NCBI GenBank assembly: GCA_027489175.1
Contig: JAIYAE010000028.1
Location: 1 to 48,765, forward strand
DNA length: 48,765 nucleotides
DNA from: Rhodobacter sp.
GTDB lineage: Bacteria; Pseudomonadota; Alphaproteobacteria; Rhodobacterales; Rhodobacteraceae
Reading direction: 5' to 3'
Made by a program: the position numbers and the translations under genes. The stretch's first letter is position 1. Every line of letters starts with the position of its first letter. Positions 9,762 through 18,659 of this stretch are shown here, piece after piece. The notes beneath the pieces are model-generated. The model made no database searches. It saw only the letters and a list, made by a program, of their open reading frames with translations, and was not told the DNA's origin.

Positions 9762-10220
9762 ATGCTGTTACGTGACCGTCTGCAGGTGGCCCTCAAGGAC
9801 GCCATGCGCGCCAAGGAGGTTGACCGCCTGTCAACGCTCCGCCTGATCAACGCCGCCATCAAGGACCGCGAGATTGCCCTGCGTGGTGAGGCTGACGCCG
9901 GCGAGGTGGGCGAGCCTGAAATCCTGCAGATCATGGGCAAGATGGTCAAGCAACGCCAGGAATCGGCCCGCGCCTATGAAGAGGGCGGGCGGCTGGAACT
10001 GGCGGAGAAGGAACTGGCCGAAATCGGGGTGATCCAGGAATTCCTGCCCCGGCAGATGTCGGGCGACGAGATTGAGGCCGCCATCGACGCCGCAGTGGCC
10101 GAGACGGGGGCCGCCAGCATCCGCGACTGCGGCAAGGTCATGGCCGCCCTCAAGGGCCGCTATACCGGACAGATGGATTTTGGCGCGGTGGGTGCCTTGG
10201 TGAAAGGGCGGCTGGGCTGA
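9762..10220 (+). CDS. GatB/YqeY domain protein
   Basis: A 152-residue YqeY-family protein, the stand-alone form of the C-terminal helical tail of the GatB amidotransferase subunit. It opens LRDRLQVALKDAMRAKEVDR and shows the typical LINAAIKDREI, QRQESARAYEEGGR and EFLPRQMS segments, ending KGRYTGQMDFGAV. YqeY is thought to bind tRNA or aid aminoacylation, but its role is not firmly known. A hypothetical gene follows 24 bases later in the same direction. Confidence 0.9.
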   Translation: MLLRDRLQVALKDAMRAKEVDRLSTLRLINAAIKDREIALRGEADAGEVGEPEILQIMGKMVKQRQESARAYEEGGRLELAEKELAEIGVIQEFLPRQMSGDEIEAAIDAAVAETGAASIRDCGKVMAALKGRYTGQMDFGAVGALVKGRLG

Positions 10221-10244
10221 GGCCCGGCAGAAACCGGGGCTGAC

Positions 10245-10619
10245 ATGCTGGCTGCACTGACCGGGGCAATGCTGACCATCGCAGGGGTAGGGTTCGACCT
10301 GACCCCGTTCCTTCGCGTTTTCTACCCGGGACGGGAAGTGGTGTCGGTCACCGCCTCGGACGGCAGCAGTTTCGCTTATGCCTGCAAGCCGGGACCCGCC
10401 GGGGAAACCCCGCAAGCGCAGGCCGAGCGCGCCCATGAGGCCTTTGAAGAGAACCTTGAAGGCTTTGCCGATGCCTTTGTCGGCAAGATGATGACCGACA
10501 TCGAAGAAGACACCCCCGCGCTGGCCACCGGCCTGGCCCTGCAGCGCGATGCGGAAAGCTGGGCCCGCGCCTCGGCCGTGCGGCTGGAGCGTGAGTTCGG
10601 CTGCATCCACCTTGGTTGA
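10245..10619 (+). CDS. Hypothetical protein, 124 residues
   Basis: No family recognised. The first ~20 residues are hydrophobic (MLAALTGAMLTIAGVGFDLT), perhaps an uncleaved anchor or a buried strand. The rest is acidic and helical (ERAHEAFEENLEGFADAFVG). It is 24 bases downstream of the YqeY gene, probably co-transcribed, and its stop is seven bases from the end of the convergent DUF2244 gene. Codon use fits the neighbours, which supports it being real. Confidence 0.6.
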   Translation: MLAALTGAMLTIAGVGFDLTPFLRVFYPGREVVSVTASDGSSFAYACKPGPAGETPQAQAERAHEAFEENLEGFADAFVGKMMTDIEEDTPALATGLALQRDAESWARASAVRLEREFGCIHLG

Positions 10620-10625
10620 AAGCGC

Positions 10626-11111
10626 CTAGCGCAGCGTGGCCAGCCGGGCCTGCAGATCATCCTTCAGGGCAATCCGTTCCTCTTCCGACAGGAAAGCGCC
10701 CAGTTCCACCTCGCGCGCTTCGGCCTTCAGGGTCAGGTAATTCGGCACCGGGCCGCCGCTGGGGTGCAGGGTCACGCGCAGCCAGTAGGGGTTCGCCTCC
10801 CAGTCCTGCCGCTGGCCGCGCGGCCCGTGGCGCGACAGGGTGATGCGCGCGGGCGTCAGGGTCAGATCCTCGACAATGTCGCGGTCGCGGCCATTCTTGC
10901 GCAAGGCGAACCAGATCGCCCAGATCGTACCAAGCAGGAACGGCAGCATCGGCCAGACCACGGGCGTGCCCAAAATGCCGACAAGCGGCACCGCGATCAG
11001 CGCCGCCGTGCCGCCGACAAACCAGACAAAGCCGCGCTGGGTCAGCGACCGGTGCGGCCAAAGGTGAAGACGGTCAGCGCCGTCGGCGCGGGGAAGCCAT
11101 TCATAGGGCAT
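10626..11111 (-). CDS. DUF2244 integral membrane protein
   Basis: A 161-residue protein with two adjacent TM helices (about residues 27-47 and 50-70) and a C-terminal cytoplasmic beta-rich half. The pattern (short N-terminus with HRSLT, a TM pair, then a region ending WLRVTLHP and LGAFLSEEER) matches DUF2244, which in alphaproteobacteria commonly sits near cytochrome oxidase genes. Here ctaD is ~1.5 kb away on the same strand. Function is unknown. Confidence 0.8.
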   Translation of the reverse strand: MPYEWLPRADGADRLHLWPHRSLTQRGFVWFVGGTAALIAVPLVGILGTPVVWPMLPFLLGTIWAIWFALRKNGRDRDIVEDLTLTPARITLSRHGPRGQRQDWEANPYWLRVTLHPSGGPVPNYLTLKAEAREVELGAFLSEEERIALKDDLQARLATLR

Positions 11112-11225
11112 GGCCAGAGATTAGGCCGCCTCAAGGCCAAGGAAAAGCCGCCGCATGGCCGCTGCGGCAATCTGGCAAGCCTGCCTTCCCCCGGCAACGG
11201 CTTGTCGCGGCGTTCTGCCGTAGCC

Positions 11226-11594
11226 CTATTCCTTGACGCGCACGGTGATGCCGTCGCCCTGCAGTTCAAACTTCTCGCGCCCGGGGGTGGTGGCGGTAAA
11301 GATGATCTCGACCGCGGGGGTCTTGCCCTTGCAGCGTTTGGAGTCGCGAAAGCCGTCCCTGCCGGTGGAAAGGGTGCCGGTTTTCAGGCTTGGCAGGTCA
11401 ATGTCACCCGCTGCCGGCAAGGCGCCACAGTCGCCCCGGTAGCCGTAAATCACCACCGAGTCGCCGACACTTACCGTCACTTTGTCCCGAAACTTGATTT
11501 CGGGGCCGGACTGCGCGGCAAGCGGGGAGGCCAGAAGGGCCAGCAGCGCAAAGGTTGTGGGCAGGCGGACGGGGGACAGGCGGGTGGCGGACAT
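11226..11594 (-). CDS. Secreted protein of unknown function
   Basis: A 122-residue protein with an N-terminal signal peptide (hydrophobic core FALLALLASPLA, cleavage likely after LAA before QSGPE). The mature part looks like a small beta-domain (FRDKVTVSVGDSVVIYGYRG) and holds two cysteines (in RGDCGAL and SKRCKGK) that could pair in the periplasm. No family recognised. Its upstream region carries a long G-rich hairpin and a palindrome. Confidence 0.7.
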   Translation of the reverse strand: MSATRLSPVRLPTTFALLALLASPLAAQSGPEIKFRDKVTVSVGDSVVIYGYRGDCGALPAAGDIDLPSLKTGTLSTGRDGFRDSKRCKGKTPAVEIIFTATTPGREKFELQGDGITVRVKE

Positions 11595-11620
11595 GCAGAG
11601 CTCCTACACGGGGGGAAGGG

Positions 11621-11664
11621 GGCGCTGCCGGGGGGGGGTGGGGATACCCCCCTTCGGCAGCGCC
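11621..11664. other. Long G-rich hairpin upstream of the secreted protein gene
   Basis: GGCGCTGCCG and CGGCAGCGCC form a perfect 10-bp stem around a loop that itself contains a run of eight G, a run of four G and a run of six C. On the minus strand this falls 27 bases upstream of the ATG at 11594, so it would lie in the leader RNA of the secreted protein gene. It could also end transcription of the LuxR gene at 11797. The role is not known. Confidence 0.5.
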
Positions 11665-11747
11665 GAACAGGTAATGCGAAAGGTACTGATACGATCGGAG
11701 GGTCCGAATGGGCCAAGGCTAGGCCGCCCGGGCGCGCCCGAACAAGG

Positions 11748-11761
11748 TATCAACATTGATA
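11748..11761. promoter_or_regulatory. 14-bp palindrome, operator candidate
   Basis: TATCAA-CA-TTGATA is a perfect inverted repeat with a two-base centre, between the LuxR gene and the secreted protein gene. The size and symmetry suit a dimeric regulator; whether the LuxR solo next door uses it is a guess. Confidence 0.4.
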
Positions 11762-11796
11762 ATCTGCGAGGGAGAACGGGCCTGCCGTGCGGTGGG

Positions 11797-12543
11797 TCAG
11801 ACCTCGATCAGGCCGTCGCGCACGGCGATGGCAAGGGCCTGTTCACGGGTGCGCGCCTTCAGTTTGCGGCGCACGGACAGAAGGTGCTTTGTCACCGTCA
11901 CATCCTGCAGGCCCATCCGGTCTGCGATCCGGCTGGTGCGCAAGCCCGCATAGGCCCAACGCAGCACCTCACATTCGCGGGGCGTCAGGGCGTTCTGCGC
12001 GGCATAGCGCTCGGCGCTGGAGGAGCGGTCGTCCTCTGGGCGGTAGACGGCGGCGAGAAGGGCTGCCAGAAGGCGCGCCCGGCCCAAAGCCTCGGGGTTG
12101 GCAAAGGCGGCGGCTGCATCGGCGCTGCGGGCGTAAATCACGATTCCGCCGCTCCGCCCGCCGCCGTAGCTGGGCAAAAGCACCGCCCGCCGCACCCCGT
12201 GATCGACAAAGAGCCGGGCCATCCGGGTCTTGTCGGCGCGGGTGGGGGCCTGCAGTTCTGCCGTCACATCCAGATGGTCCGGGGCGGTGCTGCGCGCGCA
12301 AAGCTGCATCCAGGGGTCAGCCAGGTAAAGCCGCTGGTCCATGTAGTCGCGCATCAGATCGGCCGGGGTGCTGGTCCTGATCGCAAGGGCTGCGCCGGTC
12401 GCGCGGGCGGCGGTTCCGGCGGTGACCCAGTCGCTGCCGCACTCTTGCAGAAGGCGCGTCCCGCAGGCCCAGCGGTCAGCATCGCTGGTGCAGTGCTGCA
12501 AGGCGTCCAGCGCGTCGATCAGCAGGTGTTGCGCAGCGGTCAT
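11797..12543 (-). CDS. LuxR family transcriptional regulator (solo)
   Basis: A 248-residue LuxR protein. The N-terminal ~165 residues look like an autoinducer-binding domain; the DP pair in YLADPWMQLC fits the ligand pocket region, but the fold is divergent. The C-terminal HTH is clear: LTPRECEVLRWAYAGLRTSR, then IADRMGLQDVTVTKHL and RRKLKARTREQALAIA. No LuxI synthase is present in the window, so it is a solo that may answer exogenous or other signals. It lies between the secreted-protein gene and ctaD, all on the minus strand. Confidence 0.85.
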   Translation of the reverse strand: MTAAQHLLIDALDALQHCTSDADRWACGTRLLQECGSDWVTAGTAARATGAALAIRTSTPADLMRDYMDQRLYLADPWMQLCARSTAPDHLDVTAELQAPTRADKTRMARLFVDHGVRRAVLLPSYGGGRSGGIVIYARSADAAAAFANPEALGRARLLAALLAAVYRPEDDRSSSAERYAAQNALTPRECEVLRWAYAGLRTSRIADRMGLQDVTVTKHLLSVRRKLKARTREQALAIAVRDGLIEV

Positions 12544-12600
12544 CGCTTCCGGCCCCGGACAACGCCCGCAGGTCCGGCGGGCCAGCCTTGATCAGATGGC

Positions 12601-12634
12601 AAAAGGGGCCCCGGTGTCAACCGAGGCCCCTTTT
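12601..12634 (-). terminator. Intrinsic terminator of ctaD
   Basis: AAAAGGGGCC and GGCCCCTTTT form a 10-bp stem extended inward by three more pairs after one mismatch. It lies about 20 bases past the ctaD stop, and on the minus strand ends in TTTT. Confidence 0.75.
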
Positions 12635-12653
12635 TCATCCGTGTCGCGCAGCC

Positions 12654-14333
12654 TTAGTGGGCGTGGGATTTGTCCCAGTCTTCGCGCTTCGGCAGCTGCT
12701 CGAACGTGTGTTCCGGCGGCGGCGAGGACAGCGTCCACTCCAGCGTGTCGGCATATTCGTTCCAGTAGTTGTTCTCGGTGATCCGGCGACCCCACAGCAG
12801 GGTGTAGAACACGATCCCTATGAAGAACACGAAGGAGGCGAAGGAGATGAAAGCGCCGATCGACGAGAACCAGTTCCAGTAGGCAAACGCCTCAGGATAG
12901 TCGATGTAGCGGCGCGGCATGCCCTGACGGCCCAGGAAGTGCTGCGGGAAGAAGGTCAGGTTCGACCCGATGAACATCATCCAGAAGTGCAGCTTGCCCG
13001 CCCATTCCGGATACTGTCGGCCCGACATCTTGCCGATCCAGAAGTAGATCCCGGCAAAGATGCCGAACACAGCGCCAAGCGACATCACATAGTGGAAGTG
13101 CGCAACGACATAATAGGTGTCGTGGTAGGCGCGGTCCACCGGGGCCTGGGAAAGCACGATCCCGGTCACCCCACCGACGGTGAAGAGGAACAGGAACCCG
13201 AAGGCCCACAGCATCGGCGTCTTGAACTCCACCGACCCGCCCCACATCGTGGCGATCCAGCTGAACACCTTGATGCCGGTCGGCACCGCGATGACCATGG
13301 TCGCCAGCATGAAGTAGCTTTGCTGCGTCAGGCTCATGCCCGCCGTATACATGTGGTGCGCCCAGACGACGAAGCCGAGCACGCCGATCGACACCATCGC
13401 GTAGACCATCGGCAGATAGCCGAAGATCGGCTTTTTCGAGAAGGTCGCGATGACCTGGCTGATGATCCCGAAGGCCGGAAGGATGATGATGTACACTTCC
13501 GGATGGCCGAAGAACCACAGGATGTGCTGGTAAAGGACCGGGTCACCGCCGCCGGAAGGCGAGAAGAAGGTCGTGCCGAAGTTGCGGTCGGTCAGAAGCA
13601 TGGTGATCGCGCCAGCCAGCACCGGCAGCGCCAGCAGGACCAGCCAGGCGGTGATGAAGATCGACCAGGCGAACAAGGGCACCTTGTGCATGGTCATGCC
13701 CGGCGCGCGCATGTTCAGGAAGGTCGTGATCATGTTGATCGCGCCCAGGATCGACGAGGCGCCCGAGAGGTGGACCGCGAAGATCGCAAGGTCCATCGCA
13801 TAGCCGCCCTCGGCCGTGGTCGACAGCGGCGGGTAAAGCACCCAGCCCACGCCCGCACCAGTGCCAAGGTCACCGCCGCCGCCCGGGGCAAACAGCGACG
13901 CCACCGCCAGCGAGGTGCCGGCAATGAACAGCCAGAACGACAAGTTGTTCATCCGCGGGAACGCCATGTCCGGCGCGCCGATCTGCAGCGGCATGAAGTA
14001 GTTGCCGAAGCCGCCGAACAGCGCGGGAATGACGACGAAGAACATCATCAGGATGCCGTGGGCCGTAACGGTCACGTTCCAGATATGGCCGTTCGGGGTA
14101 CAGGTCGCCGAGGCATCTGCCACAAGGCGCAGACCTTCCTGGCACATGTACTGCACCTGAGGCTCCATCAACTCCATCCGCATGTAGACGGTGAAGATTA
14201 CCGAGATCAGACCGACGATCCCCCCTGCGAAGAGGTAGAGAATCCCGATGTCCTTGTGGTTCGTCGACATGAACCAGCGGATGAAAAACCCTGGTCTTTG
14301 ATGGTCATGGCCATGAATGGCTGCGTCTGCCAT
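12654..14333 (-). CDS. ctaD: Cytochrome c oxidase subunit I (aa3 type)
   Basis: The catalytic subunit of the terminal oxidase, about 559 residues with 12 TM helices. It carries the low-spin haem and CuB/haem a3 ligands: [18 protein letters not shown] (the His-Pro-Glu-Val-Tyr copper site with the cross-linked Tyr), [10 protein letters not shown] and [10 protein letters not shown]. The start at [14 protein letters not shown] (ATG 14333) gives the usual length; the open frame extends further upstream without a fitting start. Subunits II and III are not in the window, which is common in Rhodobacterales where ctaD stands apart. A terminator follows. Confidence 0.97.
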   Translation of the reverse strand: MADAAIHGHDHQRPGFFIRWFMSTNHKDIGILYLFAGGIVGLISVIFTVYMRMELMEPQVQYMCQEGLRLVADASATCTPNGHIWNVTVTAHGILMMFFVVIPALFGGFGNYFMPLQIGAPDMAFPRMNNLSFWLFIAGTSLAVASLFAPGGGGDLGTGAGVGWVLYPPLSTTAEGGYAMDLAIFAVHLSGASSILGAINMITTFLNMRAPGMTMHKVPLFAWSIFITAWLVLLALPVLAGAITMLLTDRNFGTTFFSPSGGGDPVLYQHILWFFGHPEVYIIILPAFGIISQVIATFSKKPIFGYLPMVYAMVSIGVLGFVVWAHHMYTAGMSLTQQSYFMLATMVIAVPTGIKVFSWIATMWGGSVEFKTPMLWAFGFLFLFTVGGVTGIVLSQAPVDRAYHDTYYVVAHFHYVMSLGAVFGIFAGIYFWIGKMSGRQYPEWAGKLHFWMMFIGSNLTFFPQHFLGRQGMPRRYIDYPEAFAYWNWFSSIGAFISFASFVFFIGIVFYTLLWGRRITENNYWNEYADTLEWTLSSPPPEHTFEQLPKREDWDKSHAH

Positions 14334-14510
14334 GGGCAGTCTCCCGCTTTGGTCTTGTCTTTGTGCGATGGTGGCCTGTTTGGCAGGCCATCCGGTTCCC
14401 TGACCCGGTTCTACCCGTGGCTGGGGCGGGTCGCAATGTCTGACTTTGCCGCAGGGGGCAGAAATCTGCGGGTGGTTCAAAACCCGGGGGGGAGGGCAGA
14501 ATTGACACGA

Positions 14511-14533
14511 CGCGCCCCGATCGCCGGGGCGCG
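14511..14533 (-). terminator. GC hairpin downstream of the cytochrome c gene
   Basis: CGCGCCCCG - five bases - CGGGGCGCG makes a perfect 9-bp stem about 30 bases beyond the cytochrome c stop. On the minus strand no U-tract follows, so it is a likely but non-canonical terminator. Confidence 0.5.
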
Positions 14534-14562
14534 CCGCACGCGCACAAGAAAGTGCGGAAGGC

Positions 14563-14985
14563 CTATTGCGAGACGGACTGCAGGTAGGCGGCCACGTCCT
14601 CGCCCCCGGCGGCAAGCTTGTAGGACATCTTCGACTTTGCGCTTTCATCGCCAAGGGCCGATTGCAGGAAAGCGGCCGGGTTGGCCACATAGGCGGCAAA
14701 GCTGGCCGTATCCCAGACCGCACCCGTCGCCCCAAGGGCGGCGATGGAATCGCCATAGCTGTAGTCGGGGTCCGCCGCGACGCCGCGCCCGATGATGCCG
14801 TACAGGTTCGGGCCGGTGCGGCCACCTTTCTGGATCTCGGTCCCGTCAGGGGCAATCACCGAATGGCAGGCCTTGCAGTTGCGGAACGCCTCCTCGCCCG
14901 CGACCGGATCAGCGGCAAGGGCGGGTGCGGCGAAGGCCGCGCCAAAAGCCGAGACGGTGGCAGCCAGAAGGATGAACTTCGTCAT
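14563..14985 (-). CDS. Periplasmic class I cytochrome c (c2/c550-like)
   Basis: About 140 residues with a Sec signal (core [19 protein letters not shown], cleavage near residue 24). The haem site is CKACH in [16 protein letters not shown]. The later [13 protein letters not shown] is the conserved region before the axial ligand, and the Met ligand lies in AKSKMSYKL. This is the c2/c550 pattern of electron carriers to the aa3 oxidase, encoded nearby. GAGG five bases before the ATG at 14985 sets the start; the open frame runs on to 15081 without support. Confidence 0.9.
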   Translation of the reverse strand: MTKFILLAATVSAFGAAFAAPALAADPVAGEEAFRNCKACHSVIAPDGTEIQKGGRTGPNLYGIIGRGVAADPDYSYGDSIAALGATGAVWDTASFAAYVANPAAFLQSALGDESAKSKMSYKLAAGGEDVAAYLQSVSQ

Positions 14986-15136
14986 GATGTCCTCATATGT
15001 CACGAGGCGCCAAGGGGGCGCTCTCACAAGGGGGAACATGGGATAGGGGGGGCATGATATGCAATAGCAACATGGTCGCATCTGCCGCGCGACCCCGCGT
15101 CATCCGATAGCAAAGGCGGCAGGGGGGACCGGCTGC

Positions 15137-15793
15137 CTAGCTGCAAGTCCGCAGGAAAGCGCCTTCGAAGGTGGCCATCAGCGCGGCGTCAAGATCGGCC
15201 ATCGTGACCGGCAGGCCAAGATCGACCAGGCTGGTCACCCCATGGTCGCGGATGCCGCAAGGGACGATTCCGTCAAAATGCGACAGGTCGGGTTCGACGT
15301 TGATCGAAATGCCGTGAAAGCTGACCCATCGGCGCAGCTTGATGCCGATGGCGGCGATCTTGTCTTCGCCCGGTGTGCCATCCGGGGCAGGGCGGTCGGG
15401 GCGCTGCACCCAGACGCCCACCCGACCATCGCGGATTTCGCCGGTCACGTTGAATTCGGCCAGCGTGTTGATGACCCAGCGTTCCAGATCGCGCACAAAG
15501 CAGCGCACGTCACCGCCGCGCGCCTTCACGTCCAGCATGCAGTAGATCACCCGCTGACCGGGGCCGTGATAGGTGTATTGCCCGCCGCGGCCGACCGGAT
15601 AGACCGGGAAGCGGTCAGGCTGCACCAGATCACCCGGTTTGGCCGAAGTGCCTGCCGTGTAAAGCGGCGGGTGTTCCAAAAGCCAGATCGCTTCGCCCGC
15701 GCGGCCCTCGTTCATCGCGGCGACATGGGCCTCCATCGCGGCCAGCGTTTCGGGGTAGGGCGAAAGCCCGGGCAAGGTCTGCCAGTCCACCAT
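15137..15793 (-). CDS. lipB: Octanoyltransferase
   Basis: Transfers octanoyl from acyl-carrier protein to the lipoyl domains of 2-oxoacid dehydrogenases and the glycine cleavage system. 218 residues with the BPL/LplA fold. Signatures are [12 protein letters not shown], the conserved [20 protein letters not shown] (lysine-region and substrate loop), [20 protein letters not shown] (catalytic Lys in the KIAAIG segment), and the Cys in [15 protein letters not shown] that carries the acyl chain. The start is taken at MVDWQTLPG; an upstream ATG (MQKRGI) is possible. Confidence 0.95.
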   Translation of the reverse strand: MVDWQTLPGLSPYPETLAAMEAHVAAMNEGRAGEAIWLLEHPPLYTAGTSAKPGDLVQPDRFPVYPVGRGGQYTYHGPGQRVIYCMLDVKARGGDVRCFVRDLERWVINTLAEFNVTGEIRDGRVGVWVQRPDRPAPDGTPGEDKIAAIGIKLRRWVSFHGISINVEPDLSHFDGIVPCGIRDHGVTSLVDLGLPVTMADLDAALMATFEGAFLRTCS

Positions 15794-15977
15794 GCTGATA
15801 CCCCGTTTCTGCATCCGGTGCCAGACATGCGCCAAAGACCGCACCGATTGCAACCACTGCCGCCGTCATTGCGCCCGCCCCAGGCCAGACCTTTCCTTCC
15901 GCGCGAAAGCTGAAAATCCCCCTTTTCATCGCCCGCGCCAGCGGCTAGTAAGCGGGCGTCCAAGGCAGGGCCAGTGC

Positions 15978-16064
15978 GCGGATGTGGCGGAATTGGTAGA
16001 CGCGCAGCGTTGAGGTCGCTGTTCCTTAACCGGAGTGAAAGTTCGAGTCTTTTCATCCGCACCA
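15978..16064 (+). tRNA. tRNA-Leu (anticodon GAG)
   Basis: An 87-base cloverleaf. Acceptor GCGGATG pairs with CATCCGC. The anticodon stem CAGCG/CGCTG encloses TTGAGGT (anticodon GAG), and a long variable arm (TTCCTTAACCGGA) marks a class II tRNA. GTTCGAGTC is the T-loop. The CCA end is encoded. Confidence 0.96.
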
Positions 16065-16099
16065 GGCCCTGCCGGACATGTCTTTCGAGACACCCACAC

Positions 16100-16134
16100 A
16101 GGACGCGGCGCCGCAAGGCCCGCGTCCTTTGTCT
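16100..16134 (+). terminator. Intrinsic terminator of tRNA-Leu
   Basis: AGGACGCGG/CCGCGTCCT stem with an inner GCC/GGC pair closed by a GCAA tetraloop, followed by TTTGTCTTTC. It lies 36 bases after the tRNA. Nothing else is seen from here to 16358. Confidence 0.85.
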
Positions 16135-16358
16135 TTCGCCCCGCAGGTTTGCCGGTCCTTCGGTCTTGGCCTTTTTCCCGATGGGCGTCGTAAAGCGGTG
16201 CAAATGACCGGCTGACCCGGCCCATTCTGCCCGTTTTTCCCGCAGTTGGGCAGTCGGCGGGCATTTTCGGATTTCTGCGTTGCATTGCAGGTCCGGTTTC
16301 GCTTTAGTCCAAGTCACAAAAGAAGGCGCAAAGCGTCCATGATTTCAGGGAGACACGG

Positions 16359-17459
16359 GTGACGTCAGAGCCCCGCAGCGACGCCTTCGTCGTATTTGAA
16401 CACGTGCAGAAAAGCTACGACGGGGTCAGCCTTGTCGTGAAAGACCTCAACTTGACCATCGCCAAGGGTGAGTTTCTGACCATGCTTGGCCCCTCGGGGT
16501 CGGGCAAGACCACCTGCCTGATGATGCTGGCGGGGTTCGAGACGGCGACCAGCGGAGAAATCCGGCTGGATGGGCGGCCGATCAACCAAGTCCCGCCGCA
16601 CAAGCGCGGCATCGGGATGGTGTTCCAGAACTACGCGCTTTTCCCGCACATGACAGTGGGGGAAAATCTGTCCTTCCCGCTGGAAGTGCGCGGCATGTCG
16701 AAATCTGACCGCGAGGCGAAGATCAAGCGCGCGCTCGACATGGTGCAGATGGGCGCGTTCATCAGCCGCCGCCCGGCGCAGCTTTCGGGCGGCCAGCAGC
16801 AGCGTATCGCTTTGGCCCGGGCGCTGGTCTTTGATCCCGCACTGGTCTTGATGGACGAACCGCTTGGCGCGCTGGACAAGCAGCTGCGTGAACATATGCA
16901 GTTTGAAATCAAACACCTGCACGACAGCCTTGGCATCACCGTGGTCTATGTGACCCACGACCAGGGCGAGGCGCTGACCATGTCCGACCGCGTCGCCGTC
17001 TTCAACGATGGCCGCATCCAGCAGCTTGCCCCGCCCGCCGACCTGTATGAACGCCCAGACAACAGCTTCGTCGCGGGCTTCATCGGTGAGAACAACAAGC
17101 TCCTCGGCACCATTGAAGAGCTGTCGGGCGACAAAGCCCTTGTCCGCCTGCGCACCGGGGAAGTGATCGACGCGACGGCGGTGAACATCAAGGAAAAGGG
17201 CCAGCAAACGCTCGTCTCCATCCGCCCCGAACGGGTGGAGTTCAAGCCCGAGATGATGCCCCCTGGCGCCCACACGATCGATGCCGAGGTGGTGGAGATC
17301 ATCTACATGGGCGATATCCTGCGCGCTGTCCTGCGCGTGGCGGGGGTGGACGATTTCGTGATGAAGATGCGCAACACGCTGGGGCAGACCAAACTGACCC
17401 CCGGCCAGAAGATCAAGGTCGGCTGGCACCCGCAGGATGCCCGCGCGCTTGACCCCTGA
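16359..17459 (+). CDS. ABC transporter ATP-binding protein, PotA-like
   Basis: A 366-residue ATPase of the spermidine/putrescine (PotA/MalK) class. Walker A is GPSGSGKTTC, the Q-loop is in VFQNYALFPHMTV, the signature is LSGGQQQRIALARAL, Walker B is ALVLMDEPLGALD and the H-loop is YVTHDQGEA. A C-terminal TOBE domain follows (from ~residue 270). It starts with GTG, with GGGAG five bases upstream. It is the first gene of a four-gene importer operon (ATPase, binding protein, two permeases). The substrate is inferred as polyamine-like from family only. Confidence 0.9.
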   Translation: MTSEPRSDAFVVFEHVQKSYDGVSLVVKDLNLTIAKGEFLTMLGPSGSGKTTCLMMLAGFETATSGEIRLDGRPINQVPPHKRGIGMVFQNYALFPHMTVGENLSFPLEVRGMSKSDREAKIKRALDMVQMGAFISRRPAQLSGGQQQRIALARALVFDPALVLMDEPLGALDKQLREHMQFEIKHLHDSLGITVVYVTHDQGEALTMSDRVAVFNDGRIQQLAPPADLYERPDNSFVAGFIGENNKLLGTIEELSGDKALVRLRTGEVIDATAVNIKEKGQQTLVSIRPERVEFKPEMMPPGAHTIDAEVVEIIYMGDILRAVLRVAGVDDFVMKMRNTLGQTKLTPGQKIKVGWHPQDARALDP

Positions 17460-17526
17460 CGCCCGGACCCCGGGACCGTCAGGCCCTCTACCCAAGACCA
17501 CAAAAAACCAACCAGGGAGACTGCCA

Positions 17527-18600
17527 ATGAAGAAGACCCTCATCCTTTCCACCGCCCTTGCGGGCTTTGCCGTCGCGGCCCAGGCCGATGTGACGGTGAT
17601 GTCCTGGGGCGGCGCGTACGGCGCGGCCCAGACCGAAGGCCACCTGAAGCCCTTCACCGCCGCAACCGGCATTGCGACCGTCATGGTCGACAGCGACAAC
17701 CCGGCCACCCCGATCAAGGCGATGGTCGAGGCGAACAACGTCACCATCGACGTCGCCAGCCTTGAATACGCCGACGCAATCCGCCTTTGCGACGAAGGCG
17801 TGCTTGAGGTGATCGACCCGGCAATCCTGCCCCCCGGCGCCGATGGCACCGCGGCGATGGATGACTTCCTGCCCGGCGCCGTGACCGAATGCGCCGTGTC
17901 GACCGACATCTGGGCCACGGTCTACGCCTATGACACCACCAAGTTCACCGGTGATGTCCCCACGACCGCCGCCGATTTCTTCGACACCACCAAGTTCCCC
18001 GGCAAGCGCGGCGTTCGCAAGGGTGCCAAGGCCGTCCTCGAATTCGCGCTGATGGCGGACGGCGTGCCTGCGTCTGAGGTTTATGCCACCCTCTCCACCC
18101 CCGAAGGCGTTGACCGGGCGTTTGCCAAGCTGGATACCATCAAGGCTGATATCGTCTGGTGGGAAGCTGGCGCCCAGCCGCCGCAACTCCTCGCCGATGG
18201 CGAAGTGGTGATGTCCACAGCCTACAACGGCCGGATCTTCAACGCCGCCGTGGCCGAGGGCAAACCCTTCCAGATCGTCTGGGATGGGCAGATCTACGAA
18301 AACGAAATGTATGCGATTCCGAAAGGCGCGCCGAACAAGGAAGAAGCGCTGCAGTTCATCGCCTACGCCACCTCGACCGAAGGTCTGCGCCAGCAGGCCC
18401 AGTGGATCAGCTACGGCCCGGCCCGCAAATCCTCGCTGACCGAGCCGCTGATCTTCAACGACGGCAAGACCGAAATGGCGCCGCACCTGCCGACCAACCC
18501 GGCCAACATGGGCAACGCGCTGGAATCGGGTTCGGAGTTCTGGGTCGACCGTGACGCCGAGCTGAACGAGCGTTTCAACGCCTGGCTTGCCGCCAACTGA
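17527..18600 (+). CDS. Periplasmic solute-binding protein, PotD/F-like
   Basis: A 357-residue extracellular binding protein with a Sec signal (MKKTLILSTALAGFAVAAQA, cleavage near residue 20). The mature protein opens DVTVMSWGGAYGAAQ, the hallmark of the polyamine/iron SBP group, and carries EAGAQPPQLLADGEVVMSTA mid-protein. It likely delivers a cationic or small organic substrate to the permeases encoded just downstream. GGGAGA about seven bases upstream supports the ATG at 17527. An earlier in-frame start would overlap the ATPase gene. Confidence 0.9.
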   Translation: MKKTLILSTALAGFAVAAQADVTVMSWGGAYGAAQTEGHLKPFTAATGIATVMVDSDNPATPIKAMVEANNVTIDVASLEYADAIRLCDEGVLEVIDPAILPPGADGTAAMDDFLPGAVTECAVSTDIWATVYAYDTTKFTGDVPTTAADFFDTTKFPGKRGVRKGAKAVLEFALMADGVPASEVYATLSTPEGVDRAFAKLDTIKADIVWWEAGAQPPQLLADGEVVMSTAYNGRIFNAAVAEGKPFQIVWDGQIYENEMYAIPKGAPNKEEALQFIAYATSTEGLRQQAQWISYGPARKSSLTEPLIFNDGKTEMAPHLPTNPANMGNALESGSEFWVDRDAELNERFNAWLAAN

Positions 18601-18659
18601 TGCCTTTGGCGCGGGGGGCATTCGTTCCCCGCGCCGCCCTTTCATGACCGGACAGCAAG

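Noticed and set aside
12588..14795. 735-residue plus-strand frame
   Set aside because: Antisense shadow of ctaD; His/Arg/Asp-rich composition typical of a reverse reading of a GC-rich gene.
15712..16317. Long minus-strand frame across lipB and tRNA-Leu
   Set aside because: It overlaps tRNA-Leu and lipB in another frame and has no family features.
16365..17918. 517-residue minus-strand frame
   Set aside because: Antisense of the PotA/PotD-like genes, which have full motifs.
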